Source: Mesorhizobium sp. CA14
GTDB lineage: Bacteria > Pseudomonadota > Alphaproteobacteria > Rhizobiales > Rhizobiaceae
Direction: 5' to 3'
NCBI RefSeq assembly: GCF_020165195.1
Contig: NZ_JAIUHR010000002.1
Location: forward strand, 368,064 to 432,063
DNA: 64,000 nucleotides
The position numbers and the translations under genes are program-made. Below, one piece after another: positions 30,297 to 37,395 of this stretch. Below the pieces are notes generated by a model. It was given only the letters and a program-made list of their open reading frames with translations. It had not been told where the DNA came from and did no database searches. Numbering within the stretch: position 1 is the first letter of the stretch; every line of letters starts with the position of its first letter.

Positions 30297-30372
30297 GCCG
30301 CTTTAGCTCAGTTGGTAGAGCACATCATTCGTAATGATGGGGTCGCGTGTTCGAGTCACGCAAGCGGCACCA
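30297..30372 (+). tRNA. tRNA-Thr (anticodon CGU), prophage junction
   Basis: A 76-nt cloverleaf. Acceptor strands GCCGCTT and AAGCGGC pair fully; the anticodon arm CATCA-TTCGTAA-TGATG places CGT at 30330-30332, reading ACG; the T arm contains TTCGAGT; and CCA is encoded. Core chromosomal genes end here and phage genes begin less than 100 bases downstream, so the 3' end of this tRNA is the likely attachment site (attL). Confidence 0.97.
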
Positions 30373-30398
30373 AAGCCCCACAAGGCTTTGCGGGTTTT
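30372..30398 (+). terminator. Possible terminator after tRNA-Thr
   Basis: AAAGCC-CCACAA-GGCTTT followed by GCGGG and a run of five T residues directly after the tRNA. It would end tRNA transcription and shield the prophage arm. Confidence 0.6.
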
Positions 30399-30451
30399 TG
30401 AAGCGTAGAGCGAAAAACGCCCTGCCAACAGCCTGCCAACATTTCCGAAGG

Positions 30452-30700
30452 TCATTTGTTCGCCCTTTGTAGCGCCTCAACAAGGGCTCGGCTGGACACC
30501 TCAACGGCGCCTAGAGCGACGGCGCGCGCCCGCGTGGCCTTCGAAAGGTCATAGTGCGGGCGGCCCGGCTTGTCTTGGAAGAACCGGCGGACCCCGACCG
30601 CTTCGGCCATGGCGTGAAGCTCGGCGAGCGAGTCCGCCGCCATGTGGCACATCATCCTGCGCCCAAGGCGCCAGCGCGGCCGGTCGACGTAAACAGTCAT
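30452..30700 (-). CDS. DUF4031 family phage protein
   Basis: An 82-residue protein. MTVYVDRPRWRLGRRMMCHM, then LAELHAMAEAVGVRRFFQ and PHYDLSKATRARAVALGAVE, match DUF4031, a short family found in phages and bacteria with no proven activity. The conserved His and Asp residues suggest a catalytic or metal role. ATG 30700 overlaps the stop of the DUF1643 gene, the two probably being translated together. It is the last gene of the left operon, nearest the tRNA. Confidence 0.8.
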   Translation of the reverse strand: MTVYVDRPRWRLGRRMMCHMAADSLAELHAMAEAVGVRRFFQDKPGRPHYDLSKATRARAVALGAVEVSSRALVEALQRANK

Positions 30701-31197
30701 GGGAACGCCTTCGGCGAGGTGTCCGCGCTGATATAGAGCGGGTGCCCCGGAAAGCCCTCGGCTGTCACCTTGAGGGCCAGGGGAGTGGCGCCGGCCTCGC
30801 GAAGTACGGCCAGGGCGAATCGGCCTCGGTCGTTCAATGCCCCGTGGGTGCCCCATCCGCAAACCACTTTCTCGGCCTCGCGGGCGATGCCGCGCAACGC
30901 TTCATCATTATCTGGCCCGACCGGGTCCACATGGCTGTAGAGCCCGCGCGGGTCCGTTGAGCGTAGCGCGAAGATATTTCCGAGCACAAGGCCGCCGAAG
31001 CCCCACGCCTTAGCGAAGCCGATGCACCGCCGGATTGTGGGGTCGTCTTTCGTTTCGTCTGCCGTGCTCGGGTTGAGCAAGATGAAAGCGGCCTTCGGCC
31101 CCCTGCCCCACTGGCGTTCTAAACGATACCGCCACGTTCGACAGGGCGAAAACGTGGCGGGATCAAATCGGCTGTCACTGGAAAAAAGATCATTCAT
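30697..31197 (-). CDS. DUF1643 family phage protein
   Basis: A 166-residue protein. LLNPSTADETKDDPTIRRC (residues 41-59) and FGGLVLGNIFALRSTDPRGL are the defining motifs of DUF1643, common in phages. The conserved N, D and R residues hint at a nucleotide-acting enzyme, but the function is not known. It overlaps its neighbours at both ends by 4 bases. Confidence 0.85.
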   Translation of the reverse strand: MNDLFSSDSRFDPATFSPCRTWRYRLERQWGRGPKAAFILLNPSTADETKDDPTIRRCIGFAKAWGFGGLVLGNIFALRSTDPRGLYSHVDPVGPDNDEALRGIAREAEKVVCGWGTHGALNDRGRFALAVLREAGATPLALKVTAEGFPGHPLYISADTSPKAFP

Positions 31198-31496
31198 GGT
31201 TCGCGCACCCAGGCGACGAACAGATGCGAAAGCCCGAGCATGAGCGTCGCAACGAATTCATGACGGCCATCAATGACAACGAAACGGTCGCCCTGCCAAT
31301 GGCCCCGAGGCGGCGGCCATGACTGATGGTCGCCAAGCTGTAGCCGTTTCTGATAGGCGGCATTGACGTCGCCTACCGCCATACGGTCGCGGCAGGCGAG
31401 CACCACGTTTTCAACCGGCACATATCCGGTTTCCACAACATGCCCTGGCGGAACCGCCATGGACCGATCAAGGGCGAAAGAGGCCGGTTCCGTCAT
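31194..31496 (-). CDS. Hypothetical phage protein
   Basis: A 100-residue protein with no family recognised. A short central stretch, QGDRFVVIDGRHEFVATLML, resembles the substrate loop of ParB-like nuclease folds only loosely. ATG 31496 overlaps the stop of the preceding gene (31493) by 4 bases, which fixes the start; a longer frame upstream is not needed. Confidence 0.6.
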   Translation of the reverse strand: MTEPASFALDRSMAVPPGHVVETGYVPVENVVLACRDRMAVGDVNAAYQKRLQLGDHQSWPPPRGHWQGDRFVVIDGRHEFVATLMLGLSHLFVAWVREP

Positions 31497-31822
31497 AGCC
31501 GCGTCACCTCGCCGAGGTCCAGCGTGACGCGGGGCCATTTGCCATCCTCTTGGACCCATAGCCACACCTTGCCGTTGGTGGGGTCCGGGTTGATCGCAAG
31601 AACTTCACCCGTGCGCTTAGCCGGCCAGGTCACGCGGTTGCCGACATTGATCGCATGTTGCACGACCTTGGCGATATCGGCGGCCACAAGTTGCGGGCAC
31701 TGGTTGCTTTCGCCGAAGCGGACATAAACGGAATCGTCATGAGCGGACCGCTCGACCTTGCCCTTGCAAAGGACGACGTCGCCAGGTCGGTATGTTGGCA
31801 TCTTATCGGTAGCCATCTTCAT
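31493..31822 (-). CDS. Hypothetical phage protein
   Basis: A 109-residue protein, probably all-beta: YRPGDVVLCKG opens a small barrel-like domain, and a second half (VTWPAKRTGEVLAINPDPTN) looks like a repeat of the same kind. It may be an SH3-like fold. No function can be given. It overlaps the next gene by 4 bases. Confidence 0.6.
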   Translation of the reverse strand: MKMATDKMPTYRPGDVVLCKGKVERSAHDDSVYVRFGESNQCPQLVAADIAKVVQHAINVGNRVTWPAKRTGEVLAINPDPTNGKVWLWVQEDGKWPRVTLDLGEVTRL

Positions 31823-32043
31823 TCCTCGATCAATTGCCAGTCATCACCGCGCACGTCCACGCCGGTCATCGAATAGGGGAATGGCGGGACGTCGCCCTTT
31901 CCGGTGAGGTCAAAAAGCAAGAGGCGTTCGGTTTCGCCGTTCCACGGTTCCACCATCAGTTTGACGGCGCGACGCTTGCCCCATTCGTCACGCCTGACAG
32001 CGGCGCCCGCGAGCACCGCCGCCATGGCCTCGGGGAACGTCAA
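31819..32043 (-). CDS. DUF2829-like (Tad2-like) small phage protein
   Basis: A 74-residue protein. LTFPEAMAAVLAGAAVRRDE and a C-terminal GVDVRGDDWQLIEE give the shape of DUF2829: an EAL-type helix, a short hydrophilic middle, and an acid-Trp end. Thoeris anti-defence protein Tad2 belongs to this family and sequesters a nucleotide signal. The start is TTG 32043, which overlaps the stop of the 45-residue gene as TTGA; the in-frame extension upstream of it lacks a proper start. Membership is by eye and needs a profile search. Confidence 0.55.
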   Translation of the reverse strand: MTFPEAMAAVLAGAAVRRDEWGKRRAVKLMVEPWNGETERLLLFDLTGKGDVPPFPYSMTGVDVRGDDWQLIEE

Positions 32044-32177
32044 AACAGCGGCTGCAGGGCCGCGTAGATAGCCGGCGCGGCAGCGGCCACGGTAACGACC
32101 GCGAGGCCGGCCCCGAGCATGCCGCCGAAGCCGTAGGCCATCGCGCAAAGGATGCGATCAACAGTGTTCATTCTCAT
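32040..32177 (-). CDS. Small membrane protein (45 residues)
   Basis: A short gene that is easy to miss. It reads MRMNTVDRILCAMAYGFGGM followed by a single hydrophobic helix (LGAGLAVVTVAAAAPAIYAA) and ends LQPLF. Its ATG (32177) overlaps the upstream gene's stop as ATGA and its TGA overlaps the downstream TTG as TTGA, so it is locked into the translational chain on both sides. A role in the membrane is likely; the actual function is unknown. Confidence 0.6.
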   Translation of the reverse strand: MRMNTVDRILCAMAYGFGGMLGAGLAVVTVAAAAPAIYAALQPLF

Positions 32178-32413
32178 TGTCCCGTCCCTATTTCGTTGAG
32201 AACTTCGGCGTAGGTATTGGCGAGGGCTCGGGCGATTTTTGCCTGAAGCTTCGCCCGGTGAAGGGATTGCCAGTAGCCGGCGCCCATCGCTTGCTTGTGC
32301 TCGCGGGCGAAGGCTAAGTCGGCCTCTAGCGCCGCCTGTTCTTTGGCAACGATGGCCTCGGCCGCCGCCGCTTTACGCTCGGCGGCGGCGTGCAGTTCTG
32401 AAAGGGTTGTCAC
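32174..32413 (-). CDS. Small helical phage protein
   Basis: A 79-residue Ala/Glu/Lys-rich protein that should be mostly helix, possibly coiled coil (AERKAAAAEAIVAKEQAALE). The start is GTG 32413, which overlaps the stop of the preceding gene as GTGA (32413-32410). The frame is open further upstream, but those codons overlap the other gene. Function unknown. Confidence 0.6.
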   Translation of the reverse strand: MTTLSELHAAAERKAAAAEAIVAKEQAALEADLAFAREHKQAMGAGYWQSLHRAKLQAKIARALANTYAEVLNEIGTGQ

Positions 32414-32670
32414 GATTTCCGGCGCCTCATGATGATGTCGAAGCCGAGCGTTTGTGCCACGGCTACCAGGCAACCAAGCGTCGGTTCCCTTAAACCGCCG
32501 TGCCAGGCGTAAAAGGAATTCATGCAAACGCCCGACTTCAATTCCATCACCGCCACCGGCATGGCGATGCGCTGCCGTTCCGCCTGCAAAGCAGACATCG
32601 CGCGGCGCTGTTGACTAAGATCAAACTCGTCAATCAACGATAGGTCTTCGGGGATCTTCGCGTCGCTCAT
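32410..32670 (-). CDS. Small XRE-like helix-turn-helix protein
   Basis: An 86-residue protein. Residues about 35-80 look like a Cro/C1-type DNA-binding unit: MPVAVMELKSGVCMNSFYAW is the probable helix-turn-helix, followed by REPTLGCLVAVAQTLGFDI. The N-terminal part is charged. It could regulate the left operon or act as a small accessory repressor. Its ATG overlaps the stop of the gene upstream. Confidence 0.65.
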   Translation of the reverse strand: MSDAKIPEDLSLIDEFDLSQQRRAMSALQAERQRIAMPVAVMELKSGVCMNSFYAWHGGLREPTLGCLVAVAQTLGFDIIMRRRKS

Positions 32671-32855
32671 AGCAGCCCGGCCTCCCGCGCCACCTCGGCT
32701 GGCAAAGTAAGTTCGCCATTCGGGGATAGGTCGGCCGCCGCGAGCGATATGAAACACTCGCGGCCGGTGTGCAGGCATCGCACTAAGGCGGTGCGGTCGT
32801 CGTTAGCGATCAGCCTTACGGGCCGGCTTACGACATCATTGCGGGGGGCCTCCAT
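32667..32855 (-). CDS. Hypothetical small phage protein
   Basis: A 62-residue protein of unknown function, probably a small beta-rich domain (RLIANDDRTALVRCLHTGRE). Overlaps of 4 bases downstream and TAATG upstream make it a genuine member of the operon. Confidence 0.6.
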   Translation of the reverse strand: MEAPRNDVVSRPVRLIANDDRTALVRCLHTGRECFISLAAADLSPNGELTLPAEVAREAGLL

Positions 32856-33760
32856 TATTCAAGCTCCCGAACGAAGTCGGACACTTCATCCCAATTGTCC
32901 GATGCCTTCTCAAGAAGCGCGCGCTTGTCTTCCTCTTCCCGCTTGGCATCTTCCCAAAGGGCTTCGTTGACATACTCGCGGATGGCGCCGTCGATCAGCC
33001 GGTCGATGACAGTCGGCTCCAGGGCGTCCAGTTCCCAGGACGACTCGCCGAATTCCTCGATATAGCCGGCGGCCCTGGAGTCGGTTTCCTTGGCCGGGTT
33101 TGGCGGCGGGTTGTATTGCTCGATTTGATCCATGTTGAGCGCGAGACGCACAACCGTGACGCCGAGGCGGGCAAACATGGCAAGGCGGTCGCGATTGTCC
33201 CGCGTCATATCCATGCCCGAAGGATCATGGTCGCCGAGGTGGAAAACGATAGGCGTTTGCCCGAGCCGGCGGCGGTGGGCGAAACGCTTACCGGCGCTGT
33301 ACTGTTCGGACTGCGAAGAGTAGCCACGGCAGGCGAAGAAATCCGTACGCCAGCGCGCGCACACAGGTTCCACAACCCCGACTAGCGCGTCTTTCTCAAT
33401 CCAGACCTCGGGTCGGTACTTCTGGCTTGCCCACAGGTCTTCATGATAGCCGCGAGCCGCCCGAGAAATCGCCTCGGCGGGGTCGCCAAGCGTGTTGATG
33501 CCGCGAAGGTAGCGGGTACGGTCTTCAATCGCATTCCAGTCGATTTGACCAGCGAGGCGGGCGTCGTTGATGACGCTGCCGAGTCGCTTGTACTCGCTTT
33601 GCTTGTTCGGGATCAGGTCGCGCGAAACGAACTGATAGTAAAGTTGGCGCAGGGTAAGCGTGAAGCCTTGCGCCTGATAGTTCGCAATGATCTCATTCGC
33701 TTGTTTGATGATGACGCGGCTTGACGCATTGAACCTTTTCGTAATGAAAGCTTCCTTCAT
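32855..33760 (-). CDS. Spo11/topoisomerase VI A-like TOPRIM protein (Mini-A-like)
   Basis: A 301-residue protein. LTLRQLYYQF at residues 35-44 matches the winged-helix site that carries the catalytic tyrosine of Spo11 and topoisomerase VI subunit A (Y41 or Y42 here). A TOPRIM domain follows: E122 in VWIEKDAL and D177-x-D179 in LGDHDPSG. No B subunit (GHKL ATPase) is encoded nearby, as in the so-called Mini-A proteins of mobile elements. It probably cuts or binds phage DNA. AGAGGGGG precedes ATG 33760. Confidence 0.75.
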   Translation of the reverse strand: MKEAFITKRFNASSRVIIKQANEIIANYQAQGFTLTLRQLYYQFVSRDLIPNKQSEYKRLGSVINDARLAGQIDWNAIEDRTRYLRGINTLGDPAEAISRAARGYHEDLWASQKYRPEVWIEKDALVGVVEPVCARWRTDFFACRGYSSQSEQYSAGKRFAHRRRLGQTPIVFHLGDHDPSGMDMTRDNRDRLAMFARLGVTVVRLALNMDQIEQYNPPPNPAKETDSRAAGYIEEFGESSWELDALEPTVIDRLIDGAIREYVNEALWEDAKREEEDKRALLEKASDNWDEVSDFVRELE

Positions 33761-33761
33761 G

Positions 33762-34121
33762 TCACGCCCCCTCTTCGCGTGTCTTGGTCCGTTCCTTGGA
33801 CGTGACGAACTTTTCAACCGTCTCGCTGCGATAGAGAATCCGGCCCTGTTTCTTGACGTAGCCGGGGCCAGTGCCGAGCACCCGCCAGCGAGCGAGCGTG
33901 GCTTTGCTCACCCGAAGGATGCCGGCGACGTCATCGGCGGTGAGAAGGGCGTCGCCATTGCTGGCGATGGCCGGCGAGGCCTCGCCAGGCTGGCCGAAGG
34001 CGAGGGCGAATGCCTCGGCCTTCGCGTTGAGGTCCGCGACCGCCCTCTCAGCCACCGCCAGCGCCCGGCGGGCGCCGGTCGCTGCGATCTGAAATTCGCG
34101 GACCAATTCAATTCCGGTCAT
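33762..34121 (-). CDS. Phage helix-turn-helix DNA-binding protein
   Basis: A 119-residue protein. The C-terminal half is a MerR/excisionase-like winged helix-turn-helix: LLTADDVAGILRVSKATLAR, then GTGPGYVKKQGRILYRSETV, as in AlpA/Xis-type DNA-binding proteins. The N-terminal half is a helical, Ala-rich region. It could be an accessory regulator or an excisionase-like factor. ATG 34121 has GAGGGG 7 bases upstream; a TTG at 34136 is less likely. Confidence 0.75.
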   Translation of the reverse strand: MTGIELVREFQIAATGARRALAVAERAVADLNAKAEAFALAFGQPGEASPAIASNGDALLTADDVAGILRVSKATLARWRVLGTGPGYVKKQGRILYRSETVEKFVTSKERTKTREEGA

Positions 34122-34132
34122 TGCGGCGCCCC

Positions 34133-35089
34133 TCAAGCCGGATTGAATTCGTCGTCGTCTTCGTCAACGCCGAAGACATCGTCGGCACCGGCGCCGCGCT
34201 CGGCGTCACCGTCCGGGTCGTCTTCCAGAATGACGCCATCTTCGTCGTGCGGGATCTCTTCCGCCTCGGCTTCGATGACGGGACCGGCCGGCTTCTTTTC
34301 CTTCGCCTTCTCGGCTTCCTTCGCTGCCGTCATAGCGGCGTGGACACCCCGAGGCCGGCCGGCGGGCTTCGGCTTCGCTGCAGGCGTTTCCGCAGCCGCC
34401 ACGGGCTCGGCCGCCGCCGGGGTGATGTCCCGCATATCCATGAGGTCCGCGACCTCGTCCGCGCTTGGCATGCCGTTGAGAATGTGCGGGGCATACAGGC
34501 GGCCAAAGAACGCGGCGGCGCGGTACATCAGCATGAGGTCGGGCATCGTCACCCACTTCGAACCCGGCCGGAAATACCAGCCTTCCGCCACGGCCATGGC
34601 GATGGACACGGTCGGCCCTTCCAGCGTTTCGCCGGTGGCCTTCTCGACCGCGTAGGCGGTGCACTCGATATTGAAGACCTTCGCCTTGACGGTTTCTTTG
34701 GAGCGGTTCCCCTTCGGGCCGGCCCAACGTTCATAAGAAACCTCTTGCTCGCCGAGCTTCACTTTGCGGAAGCGGATCGGCGAAAACAGGCCGCACGAAT
34801 TAAGAGCGCCGATGACGAATTGCGAAGCCCAGGACGGCCGGCCTTCGATCACGTTGAGGTTCTGCATAACCATGATGGGCGGGATTCCCATCCGGTTCGC
34901 CATGTCGAGCGCGACCAGGGCGTTGCCCATGTTTTCCTCGCCGCGATAGTTGACCGGCACAAGGTTTGAGCTTGTCAGCGCCTTGCAAAGCCGCTGGCCC
35001 GAGGTGAAATCAGCCTCGCTTGAGAACACGGAAATGGCGCGGTGCGCCTGGGGTTGAGCCACTACAACGGCGTTGTTTACGGTGGTCAT
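34133..35089 (-). CDS. recT: RecT-family single-strand annealing recombinase
   Basis: A 318-residue protein. The core at residues about 50-120 (NMGNALVALDMANRMGIPP and FVIGALNSCGLFSPIRF) matches RecT proteins that anneal single strands and catalyse strand exchange together with an exonuclease. The last 100 residues are an Ala/Pro/Glu-rich acidic tail (ending DEDDDEFNPA) that may bind SSB or partners. It is followed by a DNA-binding protein and preceded by the YqaJ nuclease 3 bases away, forming a Red-like pair. Confidence 0.88.
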   Translation of the reverse strand: MTTVNNAVVVAQPQAHRAISVFSSEADFTSGQRLCKALTSSNLVPVNYRGEENMGNALVALDMANRMGIPPIMVMQNLNVIEGRPSWASQFVIGALNSCGLFSPIRFRKVKLGEQEVSYERWAGPKGNRSKETVKAKVFNIECTAYAVEKATGETLEGPTVSIAMAVAEGWYFRPGSKWVTMPDLMLMYRAAAFFGRLYAPHILNGMPSADEVADLMDMRDITPAAAEPVAAAETPAAKPKPAGRPRGVHAAMTAAKEAEKAKEKKPAGPVIEAEAEEIPHDEDGVILEDDPDGDAERGAGADDVFGVDEDDDEFNPA

Positions 35090-35092
35090 AGG

Positions 35093-36076
35093 TCAGTTGC
35101 CTTTCTTCGGCTTCGGCTTCGAAAGCCGAAGGTTGCGAAATGAGATTGCGGGGTAGGTGATGGTTGACGCTTCGCGGTGGACGGTGCCGGCGGAAAGCTT
35201 CCAGCCGCCGCCGAACACGGTTTCCGTGTCTTTGATGAAATCGAGCAGTTCGGCCGCCGCGCGCTTCTTGTCTTCCTCGGCGGCTTTGAAAATGATGTCC
35301 GCGTCGTACTTCGCTGCCATCAGGGCCTTGAGCTTTTCCGGGTCTAGGTCCGGTTCCTCGCCAGGCAGGTCGAGGTTGAAGCTCTTCGCCACTGTGGCGT
35401 GCCGGTACAGCGTGCGGATGGTTTCGTAGTCCGCCAGGTAGTCGGCGGCCGGCGCCTCGCCACGCTTTACGCGGCTATGCATGTCTTCGATGCGGGCGGT
35501 TAGCTCGGCGATCACCTCGGCGTCGCGGTCGCGGCGGAACGTCTTGACGGTGTTGCCGCCGATAAGGCCAGCTACGGCGCCCCACAGAAAGCCGGTGACG
35601 GCAAGCTGATGCTGCACTTGAAACTCGATATGCGGCGGGGCCTCTTCGTCCGACCAGTCTTTGCCGGCGACGAAGAAATCGACGTTCTTGATCTCAAGGC
35701 ACCCGTAGCCAAGTTCCGGCCGCGCGGGGTCCGTGATGATGTAGTCGGGCGAAGCCCCCATGCCGGCCACGGCTTTGGACCTCGCGTAGAGGAACGGGTG
35801 AGCGTCTACGATCAGCCACCCGTTATCCTCGCAAACGCCTTGAGCGATTGCATTTTGCAAACGCTTACCCCAAAGCATTCGCTCGGTTTCGTTGAACTCG
35901 ACCGTGATGTTCCCCGCCATCCGGTGGAACAGGTCAAAGGGTGTCATGTACGGAGAGCACCCGAACAGCGCTGCCGCACTTGTTGCGGTGATGTCCGGCT
36001 TGCGAAGCTTGTGCCAGGTGCTTTCTTTGCGCGGCCAGAACCATTCGGCCTCGGCGGAGTAAGGGGCCTTGCTCAT
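35093..36076 (-). CDS. YqaJ-type phage exonuclease
   Basis: A 327-residue nuclease of the lambda-exonuclease fold. Key motifs are TATSAAALFGCSPYMTPFDL, GASPDYII with LEIKNV (the D...ExK metal site), and IEFQVQHQLAVTG (the QxxxY-like element). It should resect 5' strands at double-strand ends to give the substrate for RecT. The gene overlaps the upstream gene by 4 bases. An imperfect copy of the dispersed operator (35846-35862) lies inside it. Confidence 0.9.
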   Translation of the reverse strand: MSKAPYSAEAEWFWPRKESTWHKLRKPDITATSAAALFGCSPYMTPFDLFHRMAGNITVEFNETERMLWGKRLQNAIAQGVCEDNGWLIVDAHPFLYARSKAVAGMGASPDYIITDPARPELGYGCLEIKNVDFFVAGKDWSDEEAPPHIEFQVQHQLAVTGFLWGAVAGLIGGNTVKTFRRDRDAEVIAELTARIEDMHSRVKRGEAPAADYLADYETIRTLYRHATVAKSFNLDLPGEEPDLDPEKLKALMAAKYDADIIFKAAEEDKKRAAAELLDFIKDTETVFGGGWKLSAGTVHREASTITYPAISFRNLRLSKPKPKKGN

Positions 36077-36558
36077 GCACGCACCTCGGCCAATGCCGCC
36101 GCCGTGATAATGGCGCGGAAGTTGCGCCAGCGGCCGGCATGGAAAACGCCGAGGGTTTCGATTTGCTGGCCGGTAAGGGAAAGCGTGAGGCCGGCAACCT
36201 CAATCCAGGCCTTGTCGACCTTCACTTCGGTGCCGGCGACGCGCACCTCAGCGAGCAAGGTTCCGAGCGGCAGAGCGGCGCCAATGGTAAGTTCGCGGTC
36301 GCCGGGCGCGGCGGCGAAGAACGGGCCGTCGATGGCGGCGGGGCCTTCCCATTCGGCGACAAGATGGTTCGGGCTTTCAAGGCCGCCGCTAAGCCACTGG
36401 CCGAACTTATCGAAGGCGCCGATACCCTCGGCTACGAACCAAGCGAGACGGCCCAAGATATCGCGCGCCGGCCCGTCTTCTCCTTCTCGATACGGGCGCA
36501 ACGGCCCGATCTTTTTACCGCCTTGGGAGCGATAGAACCCACCTGTACAAACCCGCAT
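36073..36558 (-). CDS. Phage protein with duplicated 60-residue domain (copy A)
   Basis: A 161-residue protein of unknown function and the first gene of the left operon. Residues about 5-75 (KKIGPLRPYREGEDG ... LGRLAWFVAEGIGAFDKFGQ) are closely related to the protein at 49686-50087 of the same phage. The rest is a beta-rich C-terminal domain. ATG 36558 is chosen because it leaves the operators and promoter immediately upstream free of coding sequence. Confidence 0.7.
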   Translation of the reverse strand: MRVCTGGFYRSQGGKKIGPLRPYREGEDGPARDILGRLAWFVAEGIGAFDKFGQWLSGGLESPNHLVAEWEGPAAIDGPFFAAAPGDRELTIGAALPLGTLLAEVRVAGTEVKVDKAWIEVAGLTLSLTGQQIETLGVFHAGRWRNFRAIITAAALAEVRA

Positions 36559-36576
36559 GTGGCCCCCGAATCCTTC

Positions 36577-36593
36577 GTTTGCATTTTGCCAAC
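36577..36593. promoter_or_regulatory. Operator palindrome 1 (left operon)
   Basis: GTTTGCATTTTGCCAAC, one mismatch from the palindrome GTTTGC-N5-GCAAAC. It covers the expected first transcribed bases of the left promoter, and its centre lies 18 bases from operator 2, so two dimers could sit on the same face of the helix. Confidence 0.75.
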
Positions 36594-36594
36594 T

Positions 36595-36611
36595 GTTTGT
36601 AATATGCAAAC
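36595..36611. promoter_or_regulatory. Operator palindrome 2 (left operon)
   Basis: GTTTGTAATATGCAAAC. It covers the -10 box of the candidate left promoter at 36602-36630. Confidence 0.75.
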
Positions 36612-36630
36612 ACGCTATCGGGAGCGTCAA
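36602..36630 (-). promoter_or_regulatory. Candidate left early promoter (PL-like)
   Basis: Minus strand TTGACG (36630-36625), a 17-base spacer and GCATAT (36607-36602), followed by a start site near 36595. Operators 1 and 2 overlap the -10 region and the start site, so a bound repressor would block it. It would transcribe the operon from 36558 leftward to 30452. Confidence 0.6.
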
Positions 36631-36687
36631 CTAGGAAAGTGCGACAGTTTGATAAAATTTGAGGATATCAGTTGGAGGCGGGAGTTA

Positions 36688-37317
36688 TCAGGTCGTCGCG
36701 GGCTTCATCATCAGCACAGGCGCGTACCACTCGACCTCGGCTTCGGTCACGTCCGGCGTGCCCATAAGACCGAAGAGAAGGTGCGTTCCCGGCGTGTAGC
36801 CTCGGCGGACAAGGCGAAGCATCATTTCGCCGCCCTTGAGGCCGACCACGCAGCCGCGCCCGAGCATGGTTTCGTCGGCCTCGCGCCTCGCGCCAGACAC
36901 AACTATCCAGCCGTCCAGAACATCCATTTTGCTTTGCGGCGTCCGCCATTGAAACGCCCCGGCGCCCGCCTCAATGTTCACGCCCACGTCGAGCATACGC
37001 TTGCGGCGGCTTGTGTTCTCAGTGTGGACGTAGGCGCCTTCATCAATCCAGCCCTCAAAGGGCAGCATTTGCGGGGTGGCCTCGTCACCTCCCCGGATGC
37101 CATCGACCCGGACACCAAAGCGTTCCATGACCTCGGTCGCGGTAACGCCCAGGATGCGCGCCATATCGGCGGCAGCGGTAAGGGTCAGTTTGCGCTTGCC
37201 CGCCAAAAGCAAGCTCATGCTCGATTTGTCGATACCAAGCATGCGCCCAAGGCCGGACTGCGAAAGCCGGTGCTCTTCCAGTTTGCGGCGGAACCAATCG
37301 ACGTCGGGCTTCGTCAT
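36688..37317 (-). CDS. Phage repressor (XRE helix-turn-helix, LexA-like C-terminal part)
   Basis: A 209-residue CI-like regulator. Residues about 10-60 are an XRE domain (LSQSGLGRMLGIDKSSMSLL is the helix-turn-helix). The C-terminal half resembles the beta-rich S24/LexA fold (GRGCVVGLKGGEMMLRLVRR), but the GDSM-type catalytic serine motif is not seen, so RecA-stimulated self-cleavage may be absent. ATG 37317 is preferred; a GAGGGGAG site lies 11 bases upstream. It is divergent from the Cro-like gene with an operator between. Confidence 0.82.
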   Translation of the reverse strand: MTKPDVDWFRRKLEEHRLSQSGLGRMLGIDKSSMSLLLAGKRKLTLTAAADMARILGVTATEVMERFGVRVDGIRGGDEATPQMLPFEGWIDEGAYVHTENTSRRKRMLDVGVNIEAGAGAFQWRTPQSKMDVLDGWIVVSGARREADETMLGRGCVVGLKGGEMMLRLVRRGYTPGTHLLFGLMGTPDVTEAEVEWYAPVLMMKPATT

Positions 37318-37368
37318 TACGCTAAACACTCCCCTCATGCACTTACGAATCAAGTCCGTATCAGACTT

Positions 37369-37385
37369 GTTAACAAATAGCAAAC
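37369..37385. promoter_or_regulatory. Operator palindrome 3 (repressor/Cro interval)
   Basis: GTTAACAAATAGCAAAC lies in the 78-base gap between the repressor and Cro-like genes, 10 bases before the Cro start. This is the expected place for the lysogeny-switch operator and is the main reason for calling the whole palindrome family operators. Confidence 0.75.
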
Positions 37386-37395
37386 GGTATCAGCA

